From Burkholderia lata (GTDB taxonomy: Bacteria; Pseudomonadota; Gammaproteobacteria; Burkholderiales; Burkholderiaceae): a stretch of 64,000 nucleotides of DNA. Positions 17,419-26,565 of the stretch are shown here, piece by piece. Numbering within the stretch: the stretch's first letter is position 1; each line of letters starts with the position of its first letter. Under the pieces are notes generated by a model. The model had not been told where the DNA came from, did no database searches, and worked only from the letters and a program-made list of their open reading frames with translations. The translations under genes were made by a program, and so were the position numbers. Location of the stretch: assembly GCF_000012945.1 (NCBI RefSeq), contig NC_007509.1, positions 248,001 to 312,000 of the forward strand. The letters are read 5' to 3'.

Positions 17419-18563
17419 CGATCGATTTCGGGCCCTCCTGGATGGACGAGGATCTCGAGCTGTACCGCACGTCGGTGCGCCGCTTCGTCGAAAGCGAGAT
17501 GCTGCCGGGCGACGAAGCGGCCAGGAAGCGCGGCCACGTCTGCCATGAGATCTGGCAGCGCGCGGGCGAGCCGGGTTTTCTTTGCACCGACATTCCGGAC
17601 CGCGATGGGGGCGGCGACGGCGATTTTCGGCACGAGACCGTGCTGTACGAGGAAATGGCGCGCCGCAGCCTGACCGGCATGTGCCCGTCGATCCACTCGA
17701 TCGTCGCGCATTACTTCCTGAATCACGGCACGGAAACGCAGAAGCATGTATACCACGCCGCGCATGGCGCGCGGCGAGATCGTCGGCGCGCTGGCGATGA
17801 CCGAGCCGGGCGCCGGCTCCGACCTGCAGGCATTGCGAACGCGCGCCGAACGGGTCGGCGATCACTACGTGCTCAACGGCACGAAGACCTTCATCACGAA
17901 TGGCCTCCTGGCGGGCGTCCTGCTCGTGGTCGCGAAGACCGATCCGGCGAAACGCGCGGGCGGCACGTCGATCCTGATCGTCGAGACCGAGGATTGCCCC
18001 GGTTTCCGCGTCGGGCGTCTGCTCGACAAGATCGGGCTGAAGGTGCAGGACACCTGCGAGCTGTTTTTCGACGACGTACGCGTGCCGACGGATCGCGTGC
18101 TCGGCGGTGTCGACGGGCAGGGCTTCTACCAGATCATGTTGGACCTGCCGTACGAGCGGCTGATCATCGGCGTGATGGCGGCCGCTGCGATGGAGGGCGC
18201 GTACGACGCGACGCTCGACTACGTGCGCAATCGCGAAGCGTTCGGGCGGCCGGTGGCTGAATTGCAGAACACGCGCTTCAAGCTCGCGGAGATCGCCACG
18301 ACGATCAAGGCGACCCGCTGCTTCATCGACCGTTGCGTCGGGGATCTGGTCGCGGGGCGGCTGGACATCGCGACCGCGTCGATGGCGAAGCTGTGGGGTT
18401 CGGAGCAGCAGAATCGCGTCGTCGACGAATACCTGCAGCTGTTCGGCGGCTACGGCTTCATGAACGAATACTGATCGGCCGCATGTACGGCGACGCGAGC
18501 ATCCAGCGCATCTACGGCGGCACGAGCGAAATCATGAAGGAAGTCATCGCGCGCGCGATGTGA
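17415..18563 (+). pseudogene. acyl-CoA dehydrogenase, broken by two frameshifts
   Basis: Three frame segments together make a full 382-codon acyl-CoA dehydrogenase. Residues 1-111 read in frame 1 to about 17750. The middle, with 'M-T-E-P-G-A-G-S-D' (FAD/substrate loop), 'T-F-I-T-N-G' and 'Y-G-F-M-N-E-Y', is in frame 2. The end 'L-I-G-R-M-Y' plus 'Q-R-I-Y-G-G-T-S-E-I-M-K', with the catalytic-end motif, returns to frame 1. An extra base near 17753 and a missing C near 18473 explain both shifts. Without correction the product ends early. Because the shifts compensate and every motif is intact, either sequencing error or very recent inactivation is possible. Confidence 0.85.
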
Positions 18564-18596
18564 CGCCGCGCTTCATCACGATCGGAGATATGGACC

Positions 18597-19016
18597 ATGT
18601 TGCCTTTGCTTGATCCCGCGCTCTATGCGGAAACGGGAACCGACGTGCTTCCCGGCGCGCCTGCGCTGCGGGCCGTGCGCGCACCCGGCGGGCAGATCAG
18701 CTTTCCGCCGCAGCGCTACGGCTGCCGGGTATCCGGCGCGAGCGGCGCCGAGCTCGAGGACGTGCTGCTGACCGGGCGCGGCCGCCTGCGCGCGTTCGCG
18801 ACCGTGCACATCCATCCGAAACCCGTGCCGGCCGTGCCGTTCACGATCGTCGAAGTGGCGCTGGAAGACGGGCCGGTGGTGCGCGGCCTGCTGTCCGCCA
18901 CGCAAGCGCTGCCGATCGAGCATGGCGCCGTGCTCGTGACGCGGCTCGAGGAGACCGTCGACGAAGCCGGGCAGGCCGTGCGCGCGCTGCGCTTCGTCGC
19001 CGCCGATCCCGCCTGA
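18597..19016 (+). CDS. DUF35 OB-fold protein without its zinc cysteines
   Basis: A 139-residue protein whose C-terminal part matches the DUF35 OB-fold ('G-R-G-R-L-R-A-F-A-T-V', 'P-F-T-I-V-E-V-A-L', 'G-P-V-V-R-G-L-L'). DUF35 proteins bind a thiolase-like partner and present CoA substrates to it. The N-terminal rubredoxin-like ribbon normally has two Cys pairs; here the first pair reads G-C-R-V-S and the others are absent, so zinc binding appears lost. It is placed directly before the thiolase-like gene (24 bases), as in steroid side-chain aldolase pairs and lipid-transfer thiolases. Its product is probably functional only as a complex with that neighbour. Confidence 0.75.
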   Translation: MLPLLDPALYAETGTDVLPGAPALRAVRAPGGQISFPPQRYGCRVSGASGAELEDVLLTGRGRLRAFATVHIHPKPVPAVPFTIVEVALEDGPVVRGLLSATQALPIEHGAVLVTRLEETVDEAGQAVRALRFVAADPA

Positions 19017-19040
19017 CCTGACGCATTCCACTTTTCCATC

Positions 19041-20192
19041 ATGGTCAAGACACTCTCGGAACTTCGGCCTGTCTACGTCGTCGGCGTAGGCTGGCATCGT
19101 TATCAGGAACCGACCGGCACGCCGTACGTCCAGCTCGGTCTCACCGCGGTCCGGCAGGCGCTTCAGGACGCGCGCGCGCAATGGGCGGCCGTCGACACCA
19201 GTTACGTCGGCACCGGCCGGCTCGGAATCGCGAGCGGCCGTCCGATGCTCAGCCACCTCGGCAGCAACGAAGGGTCGATCGTGCACATCGAGAATGCATC
19301 CGCGTCGGGTTCGGCGGCGTTCCGGCACGCATGCATCGAAGTCGCGGCCGGGCTCGCCGACATCGGCCTCGCGGTCGGTGTCGACAAGATCGACGGACCG
19401 ACGCAGATCGCGCTGACGAAGACCGGTATAAGCGATCTCGCGCGCGACGCGATCGCGCCGTTTACGCACTACGCGCTGCTGACCGACGCGTACATGGCCC
19501 GGTACGGCGTCGGCATCGATGAGATCGCACGGGTCGCGGTGAAGAATCATCGCAACGGCGCATCGAATTCGAATGCACATCGCCAGAAGGTGCGCTCGCT
19601 GGACGACGTGCTGAATGCGCGCGCGGTGTCCGGCCAGTTGACGACGCTGCAGTGCTGCCCGGTCGGCGAAGGCGCGGCGGCAGTAGTCGTCGCGTCGGAA
19701 GAAGGCATCCGCCGGCACGGGCTCGATGCGGCGCGCGCGATTCGCGTCGCTTCGTCGGCGGCGATCAGCGAGACCGTCTACCCGGCCGGCGTCGATTTCG
19801 ACGCGGAACTGACGCGCCGCGTCGGTAGCTGCGCGATGCAGCAGGCGCAGGTGCATCCGGTCGACCTCGACGTGCTGGAACTGCACGACGCGTTCGCGAT
19901 CGAGGAACTGCAATACATCGAGGCGCTCGGCCTGTGCAACCCCGGCGACGCGGCACGCAAGCTGAAGGCGGGCGCCTACGACATCGGCGGCGAAATGGCG
20001 GTGAGCCCGTCCGGCGGGCTGATCGCGATGGGGCACCCGCTCGGGCCGACCGGGATCGGCCAGATCGGCGAAATCACGATGCAGTTGCGCGGCGAAGCCG
20101 GCGCGCGCCAGCATCGCGGCGCGAAAACGGGTCTCGCGCATATGGTTGGCCTCGGGGCCGTCGCCTATGCGCATGTACTGCGGCGTGACTGA
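19041..20192 (+). CDS. thiolase-like (SCP2-type) protein lacking the nucleophilic Cys
   Basis: A 383-residue member of the lipid-transfer/SCP2 thiolase branch. The N-terminal active-site strand reads 'E-N-A-S87-A-S-G-S', where true thiolases have Cys instead of Ser87. The C-terminal 'M-G-H-P-L-G-P-T-G' with its active-site His is intact. Loss of the Cys together with an adjacent DUF35 gene is the pattern of the Ltp2/DUF35 aldolases, which cleave a 3-hydroxyacyl-CoA by retro-aldol reaction instead of thiolysis. I therefore suspect aldol cleavage, releasing a ketone or aldehyde that the downstream (now broken) ALDH would have oxidised. A degenerate thiolase is the alternative. Confidence 0.75.
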   Translation: MVKTLSELRPVYVVGVGWHRYQEPTGTPYVQLGLTAVRQALQDARAQWAAVDTSYVGTGRLGIASGRPMLSHLGSNEGSIVHIENASASGSAAFRHACIEVAAGLADIGLAVGVDKIDGPTQIALTKTGISDLARDAIAPFTHYALLTDAYMARYGVGIDEIARVAVKNHRNGASNSNAHRQKVRSLDDVLNARAVSGQLTTLQCCPVGEGAAAVVVASEEGIRRHGLDAARAIRVASSAAISETVYPAGVDFDAELTRRVGSCAMQQAQVHPVDLDVLELHDAFAIEELQYIEALGLCNPGDAARKLKAGAYDIGGEMAVSPSGGLIAMGHPLGPTGIGQIGEITMQLRGEAGARQHRGAKTGLAHMVGLGAVAYAHVLRRD

Positions 20193-20196
20193 GCGC

Positions 20197-20811
20197 ATGC
20201 AGATATCGACAGATCCTCCCGGCGCGACGAGTCCGTCGCCAGCGTCGCGCCGTCCCGCTGATGCACGGCTGGTTTACCCGTTCTCGCGCGGCCGCGCGCC
20301 AGGCGCCATGCGTGAACTCGCGTTCGGCGTGCGCTGGATCAGGCTGCCGGTGTTGCTACACATCGGCGTGTGGGTGATCGCCGATGGCAACGGCTGGGCG
20401 ATCGTCGATTGCGGGATGTTTACGGCCGAGACGGTCGCCGCGTGGGAATCGCTGCTCGACACGCTTTCGCGCCGCGTGCCCGACAGCGCGCTGGTGCTGC
20501 CCGCACACGGGCTGCCGTTTCGCGGACTGCACCTGCGGCTCGCACAGCTCGCGGCCGGGCACGCGAACGGGCTTCAGCGGCTGCGCGGCGCGTTGGCCGA
20601 GCCCGTGCGTGTTGTCGATCTGCTCGGCGCGCTGTTCCGGTGCACGCTCGACGGCTCGGCGTGGCAGTTGAGGCTGGCCTCCGGCGAATGCATTGCGCAC
20701 CTGAATCGGCTGATCGCGCAGGGTGAAGTCGAGGCGGCGCGAGATGCGGGCGGGGTGGACTGGTACCGGCTGACAGATCGGTCCATGCGGGCGGGCACGA
20801 GAGCTGGCTGA
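20197..20811 (+). pseudogene. metallo-beta-lactamase-fold hydrolase with internal deletion
   Basis: The 204-codon frame joins two ends of an MBL-fold hydrolase. Residues 1-90 carry the first strands ('G-V-R-W-I-R-L-P', 'G-W-A-I-V-D-C-G-M'), and the rest is the C-terminal part ('A-L-V-L-P-A-H-G-L-P-F-R-G-L-H', then 'I-A-H-L-N-R-L'). The central H-x-H-x-D-H metal site and about 100 residues around it are missing, so the product cannot bind its zinc ions in the normal way. The frame is otherwise open. It follows the thiolase-like stop by 4 bases, so it is part of the operon and was lost by an in-frame deletion. Confidence 0.65.
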
Positions 20812-20890
20812 TCGGCGGCGTGTGGCTTGTGCCCGCCGCGCATCGGGTGGGCGCTGCCGGCATATTGGAGCGAACCAGGAGATGACATCC

Positions 20891-22045
20891 ATGCAGGTGC
20901 GTAGCGATTTCTATATCGACGGCTGCTGGCAGCCGCCGGCGGGGCAACGCAAGCTCGACGTGATCAGTCCGCATTCGGAGGCGAGGATCGGACAGGCGCC
21001 CGAAGGCACACCGGCCGACATCGACGCAGCGGTTGCCGCCGCGCGTCGCGCATTCGATCACGGCCCGTGGCCGCGGCTCGCCTCATCGGCGCGCGCAGCG
21101 CACCTGCGTCGTTTCGCACAGGGCATCCGCGCGCGCAGCGCCGAGTTCGCGGTCGCGGTGTCGCGCGAGGGCGGTTTTCCGATCGCGACGTCGGAGCACG
21201 TCCATGTGTTGCGCGCCGCGGATTTCGTCGACTACTACGCGGACCTGATCGAGCGGTAGCCGTTCGAGGCCGCGCGCGAAGCGATGCAGTTCGATGCACG
21301 CGTCAGGCACCTGCCGGTTGGCGTGGTCGGCGCGATCGTCCCGTGGAACATTCCGATCCTCGGCGCGCTGTCGAAGCTCGGGCCCGCCCTGGCCGCCGGG
21401 TGCACGACGGTGCTCAAGCCGTCGCCCGACACGCCGCTCAGCAGCTTCCTGCTCGCAGAGGTCGCGCGGGCGGCCGACCTGCGGCCGGGCGTGTTCAATC
21501 TCGTGTCCGCCGGCACGGCCGGCAGCGTGCGGCTCGTCGAACATCCGGGCGTCGACAAGATCGCGTTCACCGGGAGCACGGCCGTCGGCAAGCAGATCGC
21601 GCGCGGTTGCGCGGATACGCTCAAGCGCTGCTCGCTCGAACTGGGTGGCAACGCGGCCGCCATCGTGCTGGACGACGCACCGCTCGAGCTGGTCGCGCAA
21701 GGGCTGCTGCTGACCGGCCTGATCAACAACAACGGCGAGGCGTGTATCGCGCAGCGCCGGATCTTCGTGCCGGAGGCGCTGCAATCTCGTTTCGTCGATG
21801 CGCTGCATGCGTCGGCCCAGGCCGTGCAGGTCGGCGACCCGGAGGATCCGAAGACGCAGCTCGGTCCGCTCGTCACGAAGGCGCACGCAGAACGCGTGCG
21901 CGGCTATATCGAGATCGGCAAGGATGAAGGCGCGTCAATGATTTCCGGCGGCGGCACGGTGCCGGGGCTCGGGCGCGAGCTGGGGCCGGAAGGGCTGGCG
22001 GAATATCTCGAAACCCAGGTCGTCCTGCGCCCGCTGGCGCACTGA
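20891..22045 (+). pseudogene. aldehyde dehydrogenase with nonsense codon and internal deletion
   Basis: An NAD(P) aldehyde dehydrogenase broken twice. The frame starts at ATG 20891 after AGGAG and reads well until TAG at 21257-21259. It then continues in the same frame with 'P-F-E', 'G-A-I-V-P-W-N-I-P', 'F-T-G-S-T', 'L-E-L-G-G-N' and the catalytic-Cys segment 'G-E-A-C-I-A-Q-R-R'. Near 21955-21975 it jumps from the 'S-G-G-G' loop to the final 'G-P-E-G-L-A-E-Y-L-E-T', skipping roughly 100 residues that include the E-E-x-F-G-P motif. The stop alone could be one TAC-to-TAG change; the deletion is irreversible. Confidence 0.85.
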
Positions 22046-22063
22046 GCCGAACAGGAGCACACC

Positions 22064-22960
22064 ATGAAAATCACCGCAGCAGTCGTCGAACGAAAGAGCG
22101 GGTCATTCGTCCTGCAGGCGCTGGAACTCGAAGCGCCGCGCAACGGCGAAATCCTTGTCCGCATGGTCGCGGCGGGCATTCGAACCATTGCGGATCGCAG
22201 GGCGTGCTCAATCTGTCCGGCGCGCGGCCCGACGGCACGACCAGTCTGTCGCGCAACGGTCAAGCCGTTGCAGGGCAGTTTTTCCGGCAGTCGAGCTTCG
22301 CGACCCATTCGCTTGCGCACTGGAACAATGCGACGTAGATTCCGGCCGATCTCGACCTGAAGCTCGCCCCCGCGTCCGCGTGCGGCGTGATGACCGGGGC
22401 CGGCGCGGTGCTCAACGGGCTGAAACCCGACGCCGGCACGAGCATCGCGGTGTTCGGCTGTGGTCCGGTCGGGCTCGCCGCGATCCTCGCCGCGCGTACG
22501 GCCGGATGCGCGACGATCGTCGCGATCGATCGATCGATCGCACCGCGTTCGCGGCCCGAGATGGCCCGCGAACGCGGTGCGACGCACGTGATCGATGCCG
22601 GCGCGGGCAGTGCGGTCGCGACGATCTATTCGATCGTGCCGGGCGGCATGCATACCAGCATCGACGCGACCGGCGTCGCGGCGGCCAGTGCGGTTTGCTC
22701 GGCGTCTCGGCGTCTCGGCGAAGGGCGCGGAGGTGACGCTGAGCCAGCCGCACGTCGCGCTGGCGGGCGTCGGCATCCGCGGGTTCCCGAGTGGCCTGGC
22801 TGAACCGGACGTGTTGATTCCGCGCCTTATCGACCTGTATCTGCAAGACCGCGTCCCGATCGACCGGATCGCTTCGCACTTCCCGTTCTCGGAAATCGAG
22901 GTGGCGATGCAGGAGGCAGAGAGCGGGCGCGCAATCAAGCCGATCCTGCGGTTCGAGTGA
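22064..22960 (+). pseudogene. zinc-type alcohol dehydrogenase (aryl/alkyl), multiply broken
   Basis: The start 'M-K-I-T-A-A-V-V-E' and 'F-V-L-Q-A-L-E-L' match MDR aryl-alcohol dehydrogenases. The catalytic zinc segment after residue 40 is deleted. A second frame gives 'G-V-L-N-L-S-G-A-R-P-D-G-T' to an in-frame TAG near 22335, then the cofactor motif 'F-G-C-G-P-V-G-L-A-A'. A third frame gives the C-terminus 'I-K-P-I-L-R-F-E'. A tandem duplication of GTCTCGGC (22704-22719) accounts for the last frameshift, and (GATC)x4 at 22524-22539 marks another slippage point. With the ALDH it would have oxidised an alcohol to an acid. Confidence 0.8.
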
Positions 22961-22974
22961 TATCGGGCGACGCA

Positions 22975-23018
22975 CCGTGCCGCCGCGATGTGGCCTGATG
23001 GCGAGCCGGCGGCCACGG
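22975..23018. terminator. imperfect hairpin between convergent genes
   Basis: CCGTGCCGCCG (from 22975) pairs with CGGCGGCCACGG (to 23018) apart from one bulged base. It sits between the dead alcohol dehydrogenase (+) and the regulator (-), where a terminator is expected. No T-run. Confidence 0.3.
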
Positions 23019-23036
23019 TTGCGGCTGTCGGCGACG

Positions 23037-25811
23037 TCAGTCGACCAGCCCGAGCCGCCGCCCGGCCGCGACGGCGCTCGTCCGGTTCGGTACGTTCAGC
23101 TTTGCGTTGATGTTGCGCAAGTGCGTGCGGACCGTGCTGTCCGACACGAACAGTTTCTCGGCCAGCGCACCGTTCGAATAGCCTTGCGCGAGCAGTTGCA
23201 GCACGCGAAGCTCTTTGCGCGTCAGCGATTCGGCAGGCAGAGCCGTGCCGTCTTCCGGCACGCTTGCCGGGGGCGCTTCGCGCTCGACGTCGAAGGGCGC
23301 GATGCATGCGTGCAGATACTCTTCCAGTAGCGGATCGCGTGCGCGCGTCGCGCCGTCCGCCTGGCAGCGCAGCGCCAGTTGCGCCGCGAGCGGACCCTCG
23401 TCGACGAGCATGCGGACGAAACCTTCGGCGCACAGCGTGCCGATCAGCGGGGCGGCGGCCGCGAGCGCGTCGCGCTCGTGTCGGGCGCGCAGCGACGCGA
23501 GGCATTCGAGCACCCGTAATTTCATTTCGCGCCAGCGCCGCCCGTCGGCGGCGGCCGCGCCGCGCGCCTGCGCGAGCGCGCGGGCCGCCGCGTCCGGATC
23601 GCCGAAGTGCAGTTGCCAGCGCAGCTTCGCGATCGTCAGCGTTTCCACTTCGTGCGCCGGAAAGCGCAATGCCTCGATGCGTGCCCAGGGCTCGGCAGCT
23701 GCCTCGGCGAGGTCGAGCTGCGAGCGCGACGCCTCGGCATTGCCCTGCAGCAGCAGCAATCTCGCACGCTCCAGGTGAGCGCTCGCCACGACGCGCGGCA
23801 GGCGGCGATCGTGGCCGAGCCGTTCGAGTTGCGCGAGCAGCAGGAAGGCCGGGTCGATATCGCCGCGCTGAAAGGCGAGGCGGGCCAGCATCGCGTAGCC
23901 AGCGATTGCGTGATCGGGCAGGCCGATGTCGCGCGCGAGCGGGACATAGACGTTGAGCAGCGGCTCCGCTTCGCTCACGCGGTCGGCTTCGTAGAGTGCA
24001 CGCGCATACAGCAGGCCCGCCCACGCGTTGCCGTCGGTGAAGCCGGTCGCTTCATGACCGCCCGCGATGGTCGCGGCCAGGTGAAAGCGCGCGGTCGCCA
24101 GCCGGAGATGTCCTTCCTGAAGATCGAGCAGGCCTTCCGTCGCTTCGCTGTACATCCGGTTGAGCACGCTTTGCGGGTCGCCGAGTGATTTCGCCGCGCC
24201 CAGCAGACGGCGCGCTTCGTCGCGATGTCCCATTGTCGTTGCGACGTTGGCGACCAAGTTGACGAGCGAGCTGTGTGCGAACGGGTGTGCGTTCGGCAGC
24301 GCGGCGAGGCAGCACCGGCCTTCGTCGTACGCATCCTCGACGCGGTCGAGCGTGGCGAGCAAAGCGACGTGACATGCGCTTGCGTGCGCGCGCACCGTAT
24401 CGGATGAGGCCGAGAGCCAGCCCGACGCGCCCAGCAGCGCCATCGCCTCACCCGGGCCGCGGGTCAGGCATACCGTCCATGCGTGAACGATGCCGACTTC
24501 AGCGTGGTCGGCCACGCAACCGGCCGGTAGCCGAGCGAACCAGCGAGCCAGCAGGCGCAACCTGCCCTGCGCGAGAAAGTCGATCGCATGGCGCTGCAAC
24601 AGTGTCGAGGCGCAAACGAAAGCTTCCGCATCGAGCGCGTGATCGATCGCCGGCACTGGGTAGCCGTTCCGTTCGTACCAGTGCGAGGCGGCGAGATGCA
24701 GGCCAGGCACGCGGTCCGGATGCCGGCGCACGAGCTGCGCGCGCAGGAATTCCGCGAACAGGCTGTGAAACCGGTAGGCCGGTTCGTGCGCGTCAACACG
24801 TACGACGAACAGGCCGGCCTTCTCGAGCGTCTGCAGCATGTGCTCGCCGTCGACGCCGGGATTGAGCGCACTGCAGACCGGAACACTGAACTGGCGAAGC
24901 ACGCTGCAGCGAAGCAGAAAGGCCTGCACCGGCTCGGACAGACTTCCGAGCACGTCCTCGATCAGGTATTCGGCGATCGCCTCGTGGGAGCCCGAGAAGC
25001 GATCGATGAGTGCACGCGTCGCGTCGCGATTCTCGAGTGCGAGCGACGCGAGCCTGAGCGCTGCCGGCCACCCCTCCGTCTTGCGCTGCAGGTGATCGAG
25101 ATCCTCTACGCTGAGCGCCATGCCGGTCTGGCCGTTCAGCATTCGGTCGGTTTCCGCGAGCGAGAAGCGTAGCTGCTCCGCATCCAGTTCGAGGAGTTTC
25201 CCCTGGGTGCGCAGGCGTCCGAGCGGCAGGTGCGGTTGGCTGCGCGAGCCGATCACGATGCGTCCGTGCCGTGGCAGCCGATCGACGATTTCCTGAAACA
25301 GCGCGATGACGCCCTGATCGTGAATGGCTTCGAATTCGTCGACGAATAGCACGAATGGCGTGGCGTGTGCTGCGATCCGGTCGAATACCGCGAGCGTGAC
25401 GTCCTCGATTGACGGCATGTTGCCCGATGTCGGGCGTTCGCCGCCCATGCGCAGCAGGCACAGATTCAGGACGTGCAGCACACGGGACGGATCGTTGTCG
25501 CCCTGATCGAGCGTGAGCCATCCGGTATCGAAGCCCAGCCGGCCGAAGCGCGCGAAGCATTGCGTCATGACGGTCGTCTTGCCGAAACCGGCCGGGGCGC
25601 GCACGAGCGTGAGCGTGGCCGACTGCGCCGAGCAGACAAGATCGCGCGGTGCGACGCGTGAGATATCGGTTGCGCCGGCGGTCGGTGGCGACAGTTTCGC
25701 GGCGATCCGGGCATCGAGGTGCGCGCCGGTATCCGCGTGCGATGCAAACGGCGCGGGCGCCGCAACCGACATGTCGAGCGGAGCCGCGAAAGGTCGGGAC
25801 AGTGATTTCAT
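23037..25811 (-). CDS. MalT-like LuxR-family ATP-dependent transcriptional regulator
   Basis: A protein of about 924 residues of the STAND/LAL class. An N-terminal ATPase contains the P-loop 'A-P-A-G-F-G-K-T-T' near residue 75 and 'L-F-V-D-E-F-E' (Walker B). A long helical repeat region (TPR-like) spans about 330-850. The last 60 residues form a LuxR helix-turn-helix ('L-T-R-K-E-L-R-V-L-Q-L-L-A-Q-G-Y-S-N', 'S-T-V-R-T-H-L'). Such proteins activate catabolic operons on binding an inducer. It converges on the acyl-CoA operon, which it may once have controlled. An in-frame ATG at 25835 would add eight residues; neither start has a strong ribosome site. Confidence 0.88.
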   Translation of the reverse strand: MKSLSRPFAAPLDMSVAAPAPFASHADTGAHLDARIAAKLSPPTAGATDISRVAPRDLVCSAQSATLTLVRAPAGFGKTTVMTQCFARFGRLGFDTGWLTLDQGDNDPSRVLHVLNLCLLRMGGERPTSGNMPSIEDVTLAVFDRIAAHATPFVLFVDEFEAIHDQGVIALFQEIVDRLPRHGRIVIGSRSQPHLPLGRLRTQGKLLELDAEQLRFSLAETDRMLNGQTGMALSVEDLDHLQRKTEGWPAALRLASLALENRDATRALIDRFSGSHEAIAEYLIEDVLGSLSEPVQAFLLRCSVLRQFSVPVCSALNPGVDGEHMLQTLEKAGLFVVRVDAHEPAYRFHSLFAEFLRAQLVRRHPDRVPGLHLAASHWYERNGYPVPAIDHALDAEAFVCASTLLQRHAIDFLAQGRLRLLARWFARLPAGCVADHAEVGIVHAWTVCLTRGPGEAMALLGASGWLSASSDTVRAHASACHVALLATLDRVEDAYDEGRCCLAALPNAHPFAHSSLVNLVANVATTMGHRDEARRLLGAAKSLGDPQSVLNRMYSEATEGLLDLQEGHLRLATARFHLAATIAGGHEATGFTDGNAWAGLLYARALYEADRVSEAEPLLNVYVPLARDIGLPDHAIAGYAMLARLAFQRGDIDPAFLLLAQLERLGHDRRLPRVVASAHLERARLLLLQGNAEASRSQLDLAEAAAEPWARIEALRFPAHEVETLTIAKLRWQLHFGDPDAAARALAQARGAAAADGRRWREMKLRVLECLASLRARHERDALAAAAPLIGTLCAEGFVRMLVDEGPLAAQLALRCQADGATRARDPLLEEYLHACIAPFDVEREAPPASVPEDGTALPAESLTRKELRVLQLLAQGYSNGALAEKLFVSDSTVRTHLRNINAKLNVPNRTSAVAAGRRLGLVD

Positions 25812-25835
25812 GTTGGCGTCTCGGCGGCTCGCCAT

Positions 25836-26565
25836 GCATGACGCTGGGCGTGTGCGGCAAGCTCATTCAAATCAACGGCGCAGACGGGTGACGATATGCG
25901 TCGTCGAGGAATCCGGTCGCAGGCGTGTTCACGCCGCGTTACGTTCCTCATCATCCCGGTTCCTGCGGGTGACATCGATCGTACCGGTGTGGAGCTGGCG
26001 GCGGTATGCCTAAAACCGCCATGAGCATTGGCGCGATGGGTCATTGCGGACCGCGCGCTGACCTCTTGAATAATCGGAGGGGCTGTAATCGGTTCGTTGG
26101 CTGAAACGGCTTCGCTGTTGCGGTCACGCTTGCGCGGCAGATCGCCTCTGCCGTGCTTTCCGTTCGACGAGCGCGGCGGACGAGGCGCGATCGGGCTGCA
26201 GCGCAATCGATGCTGATGGGCGTTGCGCGAGGTACGCCGGATCGATGCGTTCGCACGCATGTCGCGTGGTACCACGCCAAATGACGACGACGTCTGGCGA
26301 TCGACTTCGCGGTCCGGCACCGGCCCGTCAAGTGGGTGCCGGACAGACAGGTTTGTCCGCACCCGCCGTTCGGCCGGGTCTTTTCCACGATGGCCGGAAC
26401 CGGTCATCCGCGTGCCGACGCCAGGTCACCGATCAATCCGGATCTGAAGCTGGTCTGCCTCGCCGGAGCACCGGCACGCACATTCGCCGGCGGGCGACGC
26501 GCTGGCGAGGCGGGTGTTTCTCCGGTACAGTCGCCGCAGATATCGGGTGGTGGGGAGGCAGGAAC
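25836..26565. other. divergent regulator-regulator intergenic region
   Basis: About 730 bases between the leftward MalT-like gene and the rightward AraC gene. Frames on both strands are long because of high G+C but read as Arg-rich noise. It must carry the promoters of both regulators. I cannot place a site with confidence. Confidence 0.35.

Noticed and set aside
15622..17865. A minus-strand open frame of over 700 codons opposite the crotonase/NMO/ACAD genes
   Set aside because: It is an antisense shadow produced by high third-position GC; it is Arg/Pro-rich, and the plus strand carries three complete enzyme families over the same bases.
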